Shown here: positions 49,286 through 60,104 of the stretch, one piece after another | Layout of the letters: every line of letters starts with the position of its first letter | Position numbering within the stretch: position 1 is the first letter of the stretch | NCBI RefSeq assembly: GCF_964056675.1 | Contig: NZ_OZ060371.1 | Coordinates: 372,001-436,000, forward strand | DNA from: Buchnera aphidicola (Anoecia corni) | GTDB lineage: Bacteria > Pseudomonadota > Gammaproteobacteria > Enterobacterales > Enterobacteriaceae | DNA: 64,000 nucleotides | Direction: 5' to 3' | The notes under the pieces: model-generated | The model's database searches: none | Seen by the model: only the letters and a program-made list of their open reading frames with translations | Told to the model about the DNA's origin: nothing | Program-made: the position numbers and the translations under genes

Positions 49286-49575
49286 TTTTTTCAAAAAAAG
49301 TCTTATTCTGTTATTCAAGCTAATAATTTTTTATTAAAAAAAATAAATATATGTTATATATTTATTTTGTTTTTATTTTTTTAAACTTTAAATTAAATTA
49401 AAAAAAATTAACATACAATAAATAAAATTTAGAAAAATTGAAGTTATATATGTGTAAACATTAAATAGATCAAAAAATAATAATAATTATATTAGTTTTT
49501 TAAAACTATATTGTTTAATTCTAAATTCATAAAAATTATTTAATTCAATGTTATTCATAGTACTAAGGAATATGT

Positions 49576-50748
49576 ATGGAATATATAGATATTAAAACTC
49601 TAAATTTAAACAATAAACGTGTTCTTATTAGATCTGATTTAAATGTTCCAATGAAAGATAATAAAATTATATCTACAGCAAGAATTAAAGCTTCTATGTC
49701 TACAATATTGCATTGTTTAAAAAACAATGCTAAAGTTTTAGTTATGTCTCATTTAGGAAGACCTAAAGAAGGAGAATATAACAAAAAACTATCGCTATTT
49801 CCTATTTTTCAATATTTTAAAAAAAAAATTACTTTTACTAAAGTTCATTTTATTAAAAATTATTTAAATAGCAATATACAACTTACTAATGGAGAACTAT
49901 ATATTTTAGAAAATGTTAGATTTAACATCGGAGAAAATAAAAACGATATAAATTTATCAAAAAAATATTCTAAATTATGTGATATATTTGTTATGGATGC
50001 ATTTGGTTCAATTCATAGAACTCAATCTTCTACTGTAGGAGTAGCACAATATGCAGCTATATCTTGTGCAGGAATTCTTTTAAAATATGAAATTACATCA
50101 CTAGAAAAAATATTAAAAAAACCAAAAAGACCAATGATTTCTATTATCGGTGGATCAAAAGTATCTACTAAATTTAATATGTTGCATCATTTACTGCATA
50201 TTTCAGATATAGTTATAGTTGGAGGAGGAATAGCAAATACATTTTTAGCTATTAATAATCATATTGGAAAATCTTTACATGAAAAAGAATTTATAAAAGA
50301 AGCGAGTATGCTATATAAAAAATTTAATATTGTTATTCCAGTAGATTCTAGGGTCAGTAAAGAATTTAATGAACATGCATTACCTACTATAAAACTCGTT
50401 TCTAATATACAAAAAAATGAAGAAATTATGGATATAGGCCCTAAATCAGAAAATATTATTCAAAATATAATAAAATCTGCAAAAACTATTTTATGGAATG
50501 GTCCAGTGGGAGTTTTTGAATTTAAAAATTTTTCATATGGAACAAAAACATTAGCACATTCAATAGCTAACAGTAATGCTTTTTCTATTGCAGGAGGAGG
50601 TGATACTATAAGTGCTATAGACATATTTAAAATAAGAAATAAAATCTCATATATATCAACTGGAGGAGGTTCATTTTTGAAATATCTAGAAGGGAAATTA
50701 CTTCCAGGTATAAAATTTTTACATAAAAAAGATGTAATTTCTAATTGA
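49576..50748 (+). CDS. pgk: Phosphoglycerate kinase
   Basis: Makes ATP from 1,3-bisphosphoglycerate in glycolysis; 390 residues (E. coli 387). RVLIRSDLNVPMKD, SHLGRPKEGEYN, ENVRFNIGENK, FVMDAFGSIHRTQSS, IGGSKVSTK, NGPVGVFEF and AGGGDTISAI line up along both domains. AAGGA precedes the ATG. fbaA follows 51 bp later, the classical pgk-fbaA pair. It stops with UGA, one of the few genes here that depends on RF2. Confidence 0.98.
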   Translation: MEYIDIKTLNLNNKRVLIRSDLNVPMKDNKIISTARIKASMSTILHCLKNNAKVLVMSHLGRPKEGEYNKKLSLFPIFQYFKKKITFTKVHFIKNYLNSNIQLTNGELYILENVRFNIGENKNDINLSKKYSKLCDIFVMDAFGSIHRTQSSTVGVAQYAAISCAGILLKYEITSLEKILKKPKRPMISIIGGSKVSTKFNMLHHLLHISDIVIVGGGIANTFLAINNHIGKSLHEKEFIKEASMLYKKFNIVIPVDSRVSKEFNEHALPTIKLVSNIQKNEEIMDIGPKSENIIQNIIKSAKTILWNGPVGVFEFKNFSYGTKTLAHSIANSNAFSIAGGGDTISAIDIFKIRNKISYISTGGGSFLKYLEGKLLPGIKFLHKKDVISN

Positions 50749-50799
50749 TAATATGTTATTATTAACTTGACATTCAATATGTACTATATAGGAAAATTA

Positions 50800-51882
50800 A
50801 TGTCTAAAATTTTACAAGTTATACAACCAGGTGTTATCTTTGGACAAGATATACAAAAATTATTTTATTTAGCAAAAAAATATAATTTTGCAATACCAGC
50901 GATAAATTGTATAAATACAGATATTATAAACGCTGTTTTAGAAAGCGCATCACTATATAGATCTCCAGTAATAATACAATTTTCTTATGGAGGATCTTCT
51001 TTTTTATCTGGAAAAGGAATACCAAATACATTAGATATACATGAAAAATCAGTTATAGGATCTATAGCAGGAGCTAATTATGTACATTTAATGGCTAAAT
51101 ATTATAATGTACCAGTAATCTTACATACTGATCATTGTCATAAAAAGAACTTATCTTGGATTGATCAACTATTAGTTAAAAATAAAGAATATTTTAAAAG
51201 AAAAAATCATCCTTTATTTTCTTCTCATATGATTGATTTATCTGAAGAAACATTAGAAAAAAATATTGATACTTGCAAAAAATATTTAGAAGATATGTCT
51301 AGTATGAACATATATTTAGAAATAGAGCTAGGTTGCACAGGAGGAGAAGAAGATGGAGTCGATAATACAAATATAGATAACAAATTACTTTATACTAGTC
51401 CTCAAGATATAAAACATGCATATGAGGAATTAAAAAAGATTAGTTCTAAATTTACTATAGCAGCATCTTTTGGAAATGTGCATGGAGTATACCAACAAGG
51501 TAACGTGAAGTTAAAACCATCTATATTAAAAAATGCTCAAATTCTAATTAGATCCAATAATTGTTCACAAGAAAATCCTGTCAATTTTGTATTTCATGGA
51601 GGTTCCGGATCTTCTTTACAAGATATAACACAGTCTATATCATACGGAGTGATTAAAATGAATATAGACACTGATATCCAATGGAAATACTGGAAAGGAA
51701 CTTTAGACTACTATAAAAGTAATAAAGAATATCTAAAAAGTCAACTTGGAAATTCTACTCAAAAAAACAAACCAAATAAAAAATACTATGATCCAAGATC
51801 TTGGATTCGAAATAGTCAATTATATATTCGTGCTAAATTAAAGAAAATATTTCAAGATTTGAATTCTTTTAACACACTATAA
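50800..51882 (+). CDS. fbaA: Fructose-bisphosphate aldolase, class II
   Basis: Zinc aldolase splitting fructose 1,6-bisphosphate; 360 residues (E. coli 359). The ATG at 50800 is chosen over an upstream in-frame TTG because AGGA lies at 50790-50793 and MSKILQVIQPGVIFG matches the family start. Zinc and catalytic residues are seen in VILHTDHCHKK, EIELGCTGGEEDG, SFGNVHGVYQ and VFHGGSGS; NMDTD-like NIDTDIQW binds phosphate. It is cotranscribed with pgk. Confidence 0.97.
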   Translation: MSKILQVIQPGVIFGQDIQKLFYLAKKYNFAIPAINCINTDIINAVLESASLYRSPVIIQFSYGGSSFLSGKGIPNTLDIHEKSVIGSIAGANYVHLMAKYYNVPVILHTDHCHKKNLSWIDQLLVKNKEYFKRKNHPLFSSHMIDLSEETLEKNIDTCKKYLEDMSSMNIYLEIELGCTGGEEDGVDNTNIDNKLLYTSPQDIKHAYEELKKISSKFTIAASFGNVHGVYQQGNVKLKPSILKNAQILIRSNNCSQENPVNFVFHGGSGSSLQDITQSISYGVIKMNIDTDIQWKYWKGTLDYYKSNKEYLKSQLGNSTQKNKPNKKYYDPRSWIRNSQLYIRAKLKKIFQDLNSFNTL

Positions 51883-52129
51883 CTAACTTTTAATAAAAAA
51901 TTAGCATTAACAATTTGTAAATTTGTAATTAAATTTTATGAAACATTAGTAATATTTATTTTTAATTATTTAAATTGTTCTAGCTAAAAAAATTTATTTT
52001 TAAATATAAAGTATTAATTAAATCCAAATAAATTAACATTTATAACTTTTCTGATTATAAAAAATCACTAAAGTTAAATTTCAAATAATTTCACATTAAA
52101 CAATTAATTTTTAGAGAAAAGAGATAATA

Positions 52130-52981
52130 ATGGAAGGTCTACAAATAGCTAATGATATAAATCTCGCAAGTAGTTGGTTAGCGAAAAATGAAGAACTGTT
52201 TTGCAGTTATACTTTACACATTACATCATCTATTATTATAATGATAATTGGAATATGTATAGCTAAAGGTATTTCAGAAGGAATAAATGGAATTTTAACG
52301 CACAGATGTATTGATGAAACTGTTGCGGGTTTTCTTTCTACTTTATTACAATATGTCATTATTGCCGTATCTTTTGTAGCTTCTATAAGTTGTATAGGAG
52401 TTCAAATAACCTCTATTATAGCAGTTTTAGGGGCTGCTGGAGTAGCAGTAGGTTTAGCGTTACAGGGATCTTTATCTAACTTTGCTGCAGGAACGTTATT
52501 AGTTACTCTTAGACCACTAAGAACAGGAGAGTATGTAAATTTATGCAATATAAATGGAACAGTTTTAAATGTACATATATTTTATACTATGTTGCGTACA
52601 CTAGATGGGAAAATAGTAATTGTTCCAAACAGTAAAATATTAGATAATAACATTATAAATTATTCTAGAGAGCCAGCTAGAAGAAATGAATTTATGATCA
52701 GGGTAGCGTATAATACTGACGTTGATTTTGTTATTGAAGTTTTGAAACAAGTTACTTTAAACGAACCAAGGGTATTACAAGATCGTGGAGTAGTTGTAGG
52801 ATTAAGTGAATTAAGTCCTTCTTCTATGAATTTTATAATACGTTGTTGGAGTTATACAGATGATTTAAATTCAGTATACTGGGATTTAATGATAAAATTT
52901 AAAAAGGCACTAGATAAAAATAACATAGATTCTCCTTATCCTCAATTAGATGTTCACATTCATAAAAAAACAAAACTATAG
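52130..52981 (+). CDS. mscS: Small-conductance mechanosensitive channel MscS
   Basis: Heptameric inner-membrane channel releasing solutes on hypo-osmotic shock; 283 residues (E. coli 286). Three transmembrane segments are visible, the third being the pore helix AAGVAVGLALQGSLSNFAAGTLL with its Gly/Ala packing pattern. The beta domain starts RPLRTGEYVNL, and INYSREPARRNEF and PYPQLDVHIH belong to the cytoplasmic cage. AGAGAAAAGAG precedes the ATG. It follows pgk-fbaA as in E. coli and other Buchnera. Confidence 0.97.
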   Translation: MEGLQIANDINLASSWLAKNEELFCSYTLHITSSIIIMIIGICIAKGISEGINGILTHRCIDETVAGFLSTLLQYVIIAVSFVASISCIGVQITSIIAVLGAAGVAVGLALQGSLSNFAAGTLLVTLRPLRTGEYVNLCNINGTVLNVHIFYTMLRTLDGKIVIVPNSKILDNNIINYSREPARRNEFMIRVAYNTDVDFVIEVLKQVTLNEPRVLQDRGVVVGLSELSPSSMNFIIRCWSYTDDLNSVYWDLMIKFKKALDKNNIDSPYPQLDVHIHKKTKL

Positions 52982-53003
52982 CAAAATATTTTAAACTATT
53001 TAA

Positions 53004-53018
53004 ACAGTTATCAACTGT
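53004..53018 (+). terminator. Small hairpin after mscS
   Basis: ACAGTT (53004-53009) and AACTGT (53013-53018) form a 6-bp stem with an ATC loop 22 bp after the mscS stop. It is followed by A-rich, not U-rich, sequence. A weak terminator at best. Confidence 0.3.
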
Positions 53019-53164
53019 AAAAAAAATCTATATCTTTTTACAATATAAATACAAGTTTATTTTTTAAAAAAAAATATATATTTATATTGTATTTATGTTG
53101 TAAATATAAAATTTTAATTTAAAATAAATTAACTATATATTTTGTATTAAAAATAAAATAATTC

Positions 53165-56100
53165 ATGCTATTTTTATATAAAACTAATGATCTCAATATA
53201 GTAGTAAATACTATATGTACTCATATTAAAAAAAATCCATTAGATAATCCTTTAACATCAGAAATTATATTAGTTAATAGTGAAGAGATTAAGCAATGGT
53301 TGAATTATTCACTTTCCTTAAAATTAGGAATAACAGCTAACATAAAAATATTACATATAAATTCTTACATTAGAAAATTATATAAATGTATAATTCCAAA
53401 AAAAAAACAGTTGATAGAAATAAAAAAAGATACTATCTTATGGTATTTGTTACTACTTTCTAAAAAAAAAAATATTGCAATTTTTTTGAAAAAATTCAAA
53501 AATTCTTTTGAAAAATACTTATTTTTGTCACATATTGCTGATTTGTTTAAAAAATACATTAAAAATAGACCGGATTGGATTAACGAATGGGATAAGAAAA
53601 AACACTTTTTTAAATTAAAAAATCAAATATTACAAGAAAAAATATGGATGTTCCTAATTCAACATATAAAAGATACTAACGATAAATTATGTTTTTATCC
53701 TAAGTTATTAAGACACTATATTAGGTACATAAATAAGAAAAAAATACATATACTTAACTTTCCAAATCGTGTTTTTTTAATTGGAACAGTACAATCGTCA
53801 ATTTATGATTTATTATCTGTTATTAAAAACAAAAAATTTATAGATGTGTATCTATTTTTTTTTACTGTTAGCAACAATCAGTATACTACTCACTACCAAA
53901 AAAAAAAAAAAAAAATATATCTAACAAAATTTCTAATTTCATTAAAAACTGTTATTTTTTTAATAAAAAAATAAAAAATACCAACAAAAATTTACGTTTT
54001 AATAATCATTTACTAAATTTATGGGGTCAGTTAGAATTTAATTCTATTTTTTTTTTAAAAGAAATATCCAACCAATATATAAATTTATATAATACATTTT
54101 CCATTAATAATAAAAATACAACTATATTAAATTTAATTAAATCTAATATTGTATTGGATCGTGAAAAAAACGTTATTAAAAAATATCAAAAAAAAAACTA
54201 CAACAAAAGAAATGTAAAAAAAAACATATATATAGATAATTCTATAGAAATACATATTTGTTCTTCTATTCAAATTGAAGTACAAGTACTTCATACTAAT
54301 CTTTTACATATTTTTAACAACAATTTAGATATATTTCCTCATGATATTATTATAAAAAGTACAAATATTAATATTTATCTTCCATTTATAAAAACAATAT
54401 TTAATTCTCCAGAAAAAAAAAAATGTATTCCTTTCATTATAGTAAATAAAAAAATAAATACAGATAACTTAATTTTTAATAGTTTTTTCAAATTATTAAA
54501 CTTATCTAAATGTAATTTTTTTCACAATGAAATATTTTTTTTGTTAAGATTACCATTTATATACAAAAAATTTCTATTAAACGAACAAGAAGTACAGTGG
54601 TTAGATGATTGGACAAAACAATCTAATATCAAATGGGGTATAGATCAAGAACATTTAAAGAAAATAAATTTACCAATTGATATACATAATACATGGGAAA
54701 AAGGAATAAATAGGATGATTATTTCTTATTCTATAAATAAAAAAGAACAAATACTATGGAATAACATATTTTCTTCTCATGATTTTAATTTAGATGCATC
54801 TAATACATTAAATAAATTTTTAATATTTATTTCTTTCTTAAAAAAATGGAAAAAAAAATTGTCTACTTCAAAAAAAATAAAAAATTGGAAATTAATTGGA
54901 GAAAATATAATACATGACTTTTACATAAACAATGAAAAAACAAACAAATATCTTAAATTAATTCTAGATGCCTGGAAAAAGACAATTAATACTGCTTCAA
55001 TAATAAAAAATTATCGAATAAATATTCAATTGTTAATAGAAGAAATATTAAAAAATATAAATAGTTTTATAAAAAAAAATAAAATATTTACTGGATCTGT
55101 TATTGTTTCTGATTTTTATTCTTTTGAATATATTCCATATAAAGTAACTTATTTATTAGGATGTGATGAAGAAAGCTATCCAAAAATAAAAGATTATGAT
55201 TATTTTGATTTAACAAGTTATTACAACACTGCTATGCATACTGATACTTATGAATTAAAAAAATATTGTTTTTTAGTTACTTTAATAAATACACAAAACT
55301 TTTTTTTTATTAGTTATTTTAAATCTCAGTGTGCATATAAAAATAAAACATCTAAATCACCTTTTATAAAAGAATTAGAAAAATATATTCAAAAAATTAT
55401 AAAAATTAATTTTAATTACTTTAATTATATAAATATAAAAAAAGAAGACTTTACTATAAAACACTATCATTACTCGATTATTTGTGATAAAAATAAATTA
55501 AAAAAATGTTCTAAACATACAAAAATTAGTCAAAAACGGCTAAAAAAATCTGAAATTTATTCAGATTCTAATTTTAATAACAAAAAAAAAATTTATTCTA
55601 GATCTGTATTTAATAACAATATTATTTTAATAGAAAATTTTATATTTTTTTGGAAAAATCCAATTTTTTATTTTTTTAAATATTATTTACACATTTCTAT
55701 ATCAAAAATTAATGTAAACGTTTCAGAATTCGAACCTTTTTCTATAGATTACTTAAATCGATATAAATTAAATGACGAAATATTTAATTTTAAATTAAAA
55801 AATAAAAAACTAGATACTATTTTTAATAGATTTCTATTTTCTGGACAATTGCCATATAAATATTTTGGAGAAAATTGTTTTTCGAAACAAAAGGAAGAAA
55901 TAAAAAATGTAATAAATAAAATTTCGTTTTTAACACCGAATTCATTTAAAAAAAATATTTTTAATTTAAAAATCGATAATATTTTTTTAAAAGGAAAAAT
56001 AAAAGTTCTTAAAGAAAAAAAAAATCATCATTTTGGAATTCTTTGTTTTAAACCTTCTATTTTAAAATTAAAAGATGGTATGTCATTTTGGATACAACAT

Positions 56101-56529
56101 TTAATTTATTGTGCTTTAGGAGGAAAAAAACCTAGTATATTAATAGGATCTAAAAATAGTGAGTGGCATCTTCACTCTTTAAATAAAACAAAATCAATTT
56201 ATTATCTAAAAAAATATGTATGTGGATTTGTTATAGGATCAAAAAATCCTATTTTACTTACTTCTTCTGGAATGCATTGGTTAAATACAATGTTTGATAA
56301 GAAATTAAATAAAATTTCTAGTAATAAACATATCATTGAAGCAAGCAAAGAAAAGTTTATGCAAATATGGAATGGAAATCAATTTCAACAAGGAGAAAAA
56401 GATGACGTTTTTGTACATAAATTAATACCTAGTTTAAATGAAAAAATTATTGAAAAAATTTTTAAAAATACAAAAAAATGGTTTCTTCCTATTTTAAAAT
56501 ATTCTTATAAAAAAGTTAACATTCGTTAA
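53165..56529 (+). pseudogene. recC: Exonuclease V subunit RecC, frameshifted at an 18-A tract
   Basis: RecC holds the RecBCD complex together and reads Chi. The first 244 or so codons (MLFLYKTNDLNIVVNTI, SEEIKQWLNYSLSLKLGITANIK, FPNRVFLIGTVQSS) end at 18 A (53898-53915), after which the frame is lost. One extra A joins it to an open frame through LLNLWGQLEF, the long part from 54154 and the end KWFLPILKYS, giving 1121 residues (E. coli 1122). No other lesion was seen in 3.4 kb. That pattern fits rescue by transcript slippage, a very recent mutation or a miscalled homopolymer better than a long-dead gene. recB follows after 42 bp. Confidence 0.9.
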
Positions 56530-56571
56530 ATAAATACTTTTTTTAAGAAAAAATCATATATATTATTAATA

Positions 56572-59500
56572 ATGAATAAAAATTTTAATATATTTAACAT
56601 TTCCTTTCCAGGACAACATCTTATTGAAGCTTCAGCTGGAACTGGAAAAACTTCTACAATCGTATTTTTATATTTACGATTATTATTAGGTATAAAAGAT
56701 ACAACATTGCAAACATTACAAATTAATATAGAAAATATATTAATTGTTACCTTTACAAATAATGCAAAAAAAGAATTAAAAAAAAGAATTCAAAAAACAA
56801 TATTTGAACTAAAAACAGCGTTTAAAAAAAATTACACAACCCATCCTATCTTTATTTCTTTTATAAAGAAAATAAAAAACGTTAACAAAGCAATTCAAAC
56901 ATTAACTTTTGCTTTAAACAATTTAGATAAAATCGCTATTTACACCGTGCATAGTTATTACAAGTATATATTAAATACATATAAATTTTCCTGTGGAATC
57001 ATTTTTAAAGACAAGTTCGTTACAGATGTTCATAACTTACAACTAAATGCTACTATTTCTTTTTGGCAATGTTATTGTTATAAACTTCCTAAAGATATAT
57101 CAAAAATTATTTTTACATATTGGAAAGAACCTTTAGCATTATTCATGCATATAACTCCTTGGTTAAACGTTCATTTTGGGAAAATTATAAAACATGCAAT
57201 ATATAAAAAATCTTTAGTTGAAAGACATCAAATATTAATTAGTCATATAGTATTTTTTAAAAATTATTGGAAAAAAGAAAATAAAAATATATTAAAAATA
57301 TATAAATCTTTAATTTTTAATAATATGAATAATAAACTTAAAAAATTATCAAAAATATTCAATTCAATAACTGAATGGTCTATTTCTACCACTAAAAACT
57401 ACTATATACCAAAAGAATTACTTGATTTTAAATTAAAGACACATTTTTTATACATAGATAAACAAAATAACGTAGTAAATAATTTTCTTAAAACTATAGA
57501 TAATTTTTTAAAAATAAAGTTTTCTTTAAAAGAGTTATTTGTGTTTTATGCTATAAAAAAAATAAAGATGTTTGTACAAAAAATAAAAAAGGAAAATTTT
57601 GAGTTAGAATTTAATGAGTTAGAAATTTTAATTAAAAATAAAATTTTAATAAATAAAAATATTACTATTGATTTACAAAAAAAATATCCTATAGCATTTA
57701 TAGATGAATTTCAAGACATTAGTTATCAACAATATTTAATTTTTTCAAAAATATATACACAAAAAAATTATTCTTCTTTAATTTTAATTGGAGATCCTAA
57801 ACAAGCTATTTATAGTTTTCAAGGTTCCAATATTTTTTCATATCTTAAAATAAGATCAAAAATTAAAAATATACATACATTGACAAGTAATTGGAGATCC
57901 TCTAAAAATATGATCAAAAGCATTAATATTATTTTTAGTAAAAACAATACTCCGTTTCTTTTTCAAGATATTTCTTTTTTAAAAAGTTCTGTTCCAAATA
58001 GAATTAATGTCAAAAAACACAAGATGTCTTTTAAAATACATAGTGTTACTCAATCAGCATTAAAAATATTTTTTGTTTCTAAAAAATTAATTTCATTAAA
58101 AAATTATAAAAAAAATAGTGCTGATAAATGTGCAGGTAATATAAATTATTGGATTCAAAAAGGAAAAGAAAAAAAAGCAAAATTATATTTTAATGGAAAT
58201 TATCAATTTTTAAATATAAAACATATTACAATTATAGTAAGAAATAAATACGAATCTGATATAATTCAAAAATCATTGAATAAATTAAATATACAATCTG
58301 CATACTTTTCTGAGAAAAAAACGATTTTTTCTTCTGAAGAAGCAAAAAATTTATTTTATATCATGAGATCTATATTAGATTTAAATAATAAAAAATATTT
58401 AGATCAAGTAATCATGTCTAATGTTTTTTTTAAAAATTTTTTTGATGTTTATTGCTTAAAAAACGATAAAACTATGTTTTATAACTTCTTAAAAAAAATG
58501 TATTTATATAAAAAATATTGGAAAAATTTTGGAATTTCTTTTTTTATAAAAAAAGTTATTTTAAATGAAAACTCGAATTTTGAATCTATACTAAATCAAA
58601 AAAAAAAACATTCTATTTTAAACTACTTTCAATTAGCAGAAATATTAGAACAAAAAAGTTATTATTTTAAGTCTAAAAATTTATTGTTATCTTGGTTAGA
58701 AAAAAAAATTTTATGTCAAGAAAAAGAAGTTAAACTACAGTATATTAAAAGATCATATTCTCAAAATTGTATAAAAATCATTAGTATACATCAATCTAAA
58801 GGATTAGAATTTCCTATTGTATGGATTCCATTCGGAATTTCTTTTTTAAAAAATGATTTATGTATTTTTTATAATAAAAAAACAAATTATTTTAATTTAG
58901 ATCTAGAAAAAACCATAAAAAATACAATCTTGTCTAAAAAAGAAATACTCTCTGAAGATTTAAGATTGTTATATGTTGCGTTAACTAGATCCATATTGCA
59001 TTGTAGTATAAGTGTAGCTCCAGTTTATAAAAAAAAAAATAATACTCGATCGTTATATGAAACTGGATTAGGATACTTATTACGAAATAAATCCTATTTA
59101 AATTCTAATGATTTGTTTAAAAGTTTTAAACTAGTGCACCTTAAAAATGTAATAAATGTTACTAATTATATAAGATCTTTTTCTAAAATAAAAGATGAAA
59201 AACAGCAAAATATGTATTCATTAACAACAAATACATTCAACAGAAAAAAACTAAATACCTGGAATATTTTGAGTTATTCTAAATTAATTAAATATTTTTC
59301 AAACCAATCTGCAAATTTTAATGAATATTTTATAGAAAAAAGTAAAAATGTTAAAAAAAATCTAATAAAAAAAGAACTAAACCCTCATACTTTTCCAAAA
59401 GGAAAAAAAATTGGAAAATTTTTACATTTGCTTTTAAAAAAGCATAATTTTTTACATTTATTTAATAAAGTTTGGATCCAAAAACAAATGTTTAAAATTA

Positions 59501-60096
59501 GTTTAGAAGAAAAATGGGTTTCTCCTTTAACACATTGGATGAATAATATCATTAATACTTCTTTTCTATACCATGAACTTAAGTTATTTAAATTAAATCC
59601 GAATTCTTTAAAAAAAGAATTTGAATTTCATATTCCAATATTTAAAAAAATACGTAAATTAGATTTATTTAATATTTTAAATGATTCAAATTTTTCTGAA
59701 AAAAAAATATATAATCAATTGTCTAATAGAATTTATGGTTTGCTTCATGGATTTATTGATTTAATTGTAATGCATAAAAAAAAATTTTATATTTTAGAAT
59801 ATAAATCAGATTGGTTAGGATCCAATGATAGTTATTATTCTAGTGAAGCATTAGAATTAATTATAAAAAAAAATTATTATCACATACAGTATAAATTATA
59901 TACTCTTGCTGTTCATAGATATTTAAAATTAAGGATTCCAAAATACAATTATGTAACACATTTTGGAGGTATTATTTATATTTTTTTAAGAGCAATAGAT
60001 AACAGACAAAAAAGCAAAAATAATGGAATATTTCATGTAGTTCCGAATTTTTCTTTAATAAATAAGTTAGATCAACTTTTTTCCGGAGTTTTTTAA
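56572..60096 (+). CDS. recB: Exonuclease V subunit RecB
   Basis: Helicase-nuclease of RecBCD in double-strand break repair; 1174 residues (E. coli 1180), in one uninterrupted frame. Superfamily 1 motifs run in order: IEASAGTGKTST (I), IDEFQDISYQQ (II), GDPKQAIYSFQGS (III), SNWRSSKNM (IV), SIHQSKGLEFPIVWIP (V), RLLYVALTRS (VI). In the nuclease domain GFIDLIV keeps Asp1067, while the DYK triad reads EYK, replacing Asp1080 by Glu, a change the PD-(D/E)xK family can tolerate. Its partners recC and recD are both frameshifted on either side. Confidence 0.97.
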   Translation: MNKNFNIFNISFPGQHLIEASAGTGKTSTIVFLYLRLLLGIKDTTLQTLQINIENILIVTFTNNAKKELKKRIQKTIFELKTAFKKNYTTHPIFISFIKKIKNVNKAIQTLTFALNNLDKIAIYTVHSYYKYILNTYKFSCGIIFKDKFVTDVHNLQLNATISFWQCYCYKLPKDISKIIFTYWKEPLALFMHITPWLNVHFGKIIKHAIYKKSLVERHQILISHIVFFKNYWKKENKNILKIYKSLIFNNMNNKLKKLSKIFNSITEWSISTTKNYYIPKELLDFKLKTHFLYIDKQNNVVNNFLKTIDNFLKIKFSLKELFVFYAIKKIKMFVQKIKKENFELEFNELEILIKNKILINKNITIDLQKKYPIAFIDEFQDISYQQYLIFSKIYTQKNYSSLILIGDPKQAIYSFQGSNIFSYLKIRSKIKNIHTLTSNWRSSKNMIKSINIIFSKNNTPFLFQDISFLKSSVPNRINVKKHKMSFKIHSVTQSALKIFFVSKKLISLKNYKKNSADKCAGNINYWIQKGKEKKAKLYFNGNYQFLNIKHITIIVRNKYESDIIQKSLNKLNIQSAYFSEKKTIFSSEEAKNLFYIMRSILDLNNKKYLDQVIMSNVFFKNFFDVYCLKNDKTMFYNFLKKMYLYKKYWKNFGISFFIKKVILNENSNFESILNQKKKHSILNYFQLAEILEQKSYYFKSKNLLLSWLEKKILCQEKEVKLQYIKRSYSQNCIKIISIHQSKGLEFPIVWIPFGISFLKNDLCIFYNKKTNYFNLDLEKTIKNTILSKKEILSEDLRLLYVALTRSILHCSISVAPVYKKKNNTRSLYETGLGYLLRNKSYLNSNDLFKSFKLVHLKNVINVTNYIRSFSKIKDEKQQNMYSLTTNTFNRKKLNTWNILSYSKLIKYFSNQSANFNEYFIEKSKNVKKNLIKKELNPHTFPKGKKIGKFLHLLLKKHNFLHLFNKVWIQKQMFKISLEEKWVSPLTHWMNNIINTSFLYHELKLFKLNPNSLKKEFEFHIPIFKKIRKLDLFNILNDSNFSEKKIYNQLSNRIYGLLHGFIDLIVMHKKKFYILEYKSDWLGSNDSYYSSEALELIIKKNYYHIQYKLYTLAVHRYLKLRIPKYNYVTHFGGIIYIFLRAIDNRQKSKNNGIFHVVPNFSLINKLDQLFSGVF

Positions 60097-60104
60097 AAAA
60101 AATT

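Noticed and set aside
50767..50799. TTG-started N-terminal extension of fbaA
   Set aside because: AGGA and the family start MSKI point to the ATG at 50800.
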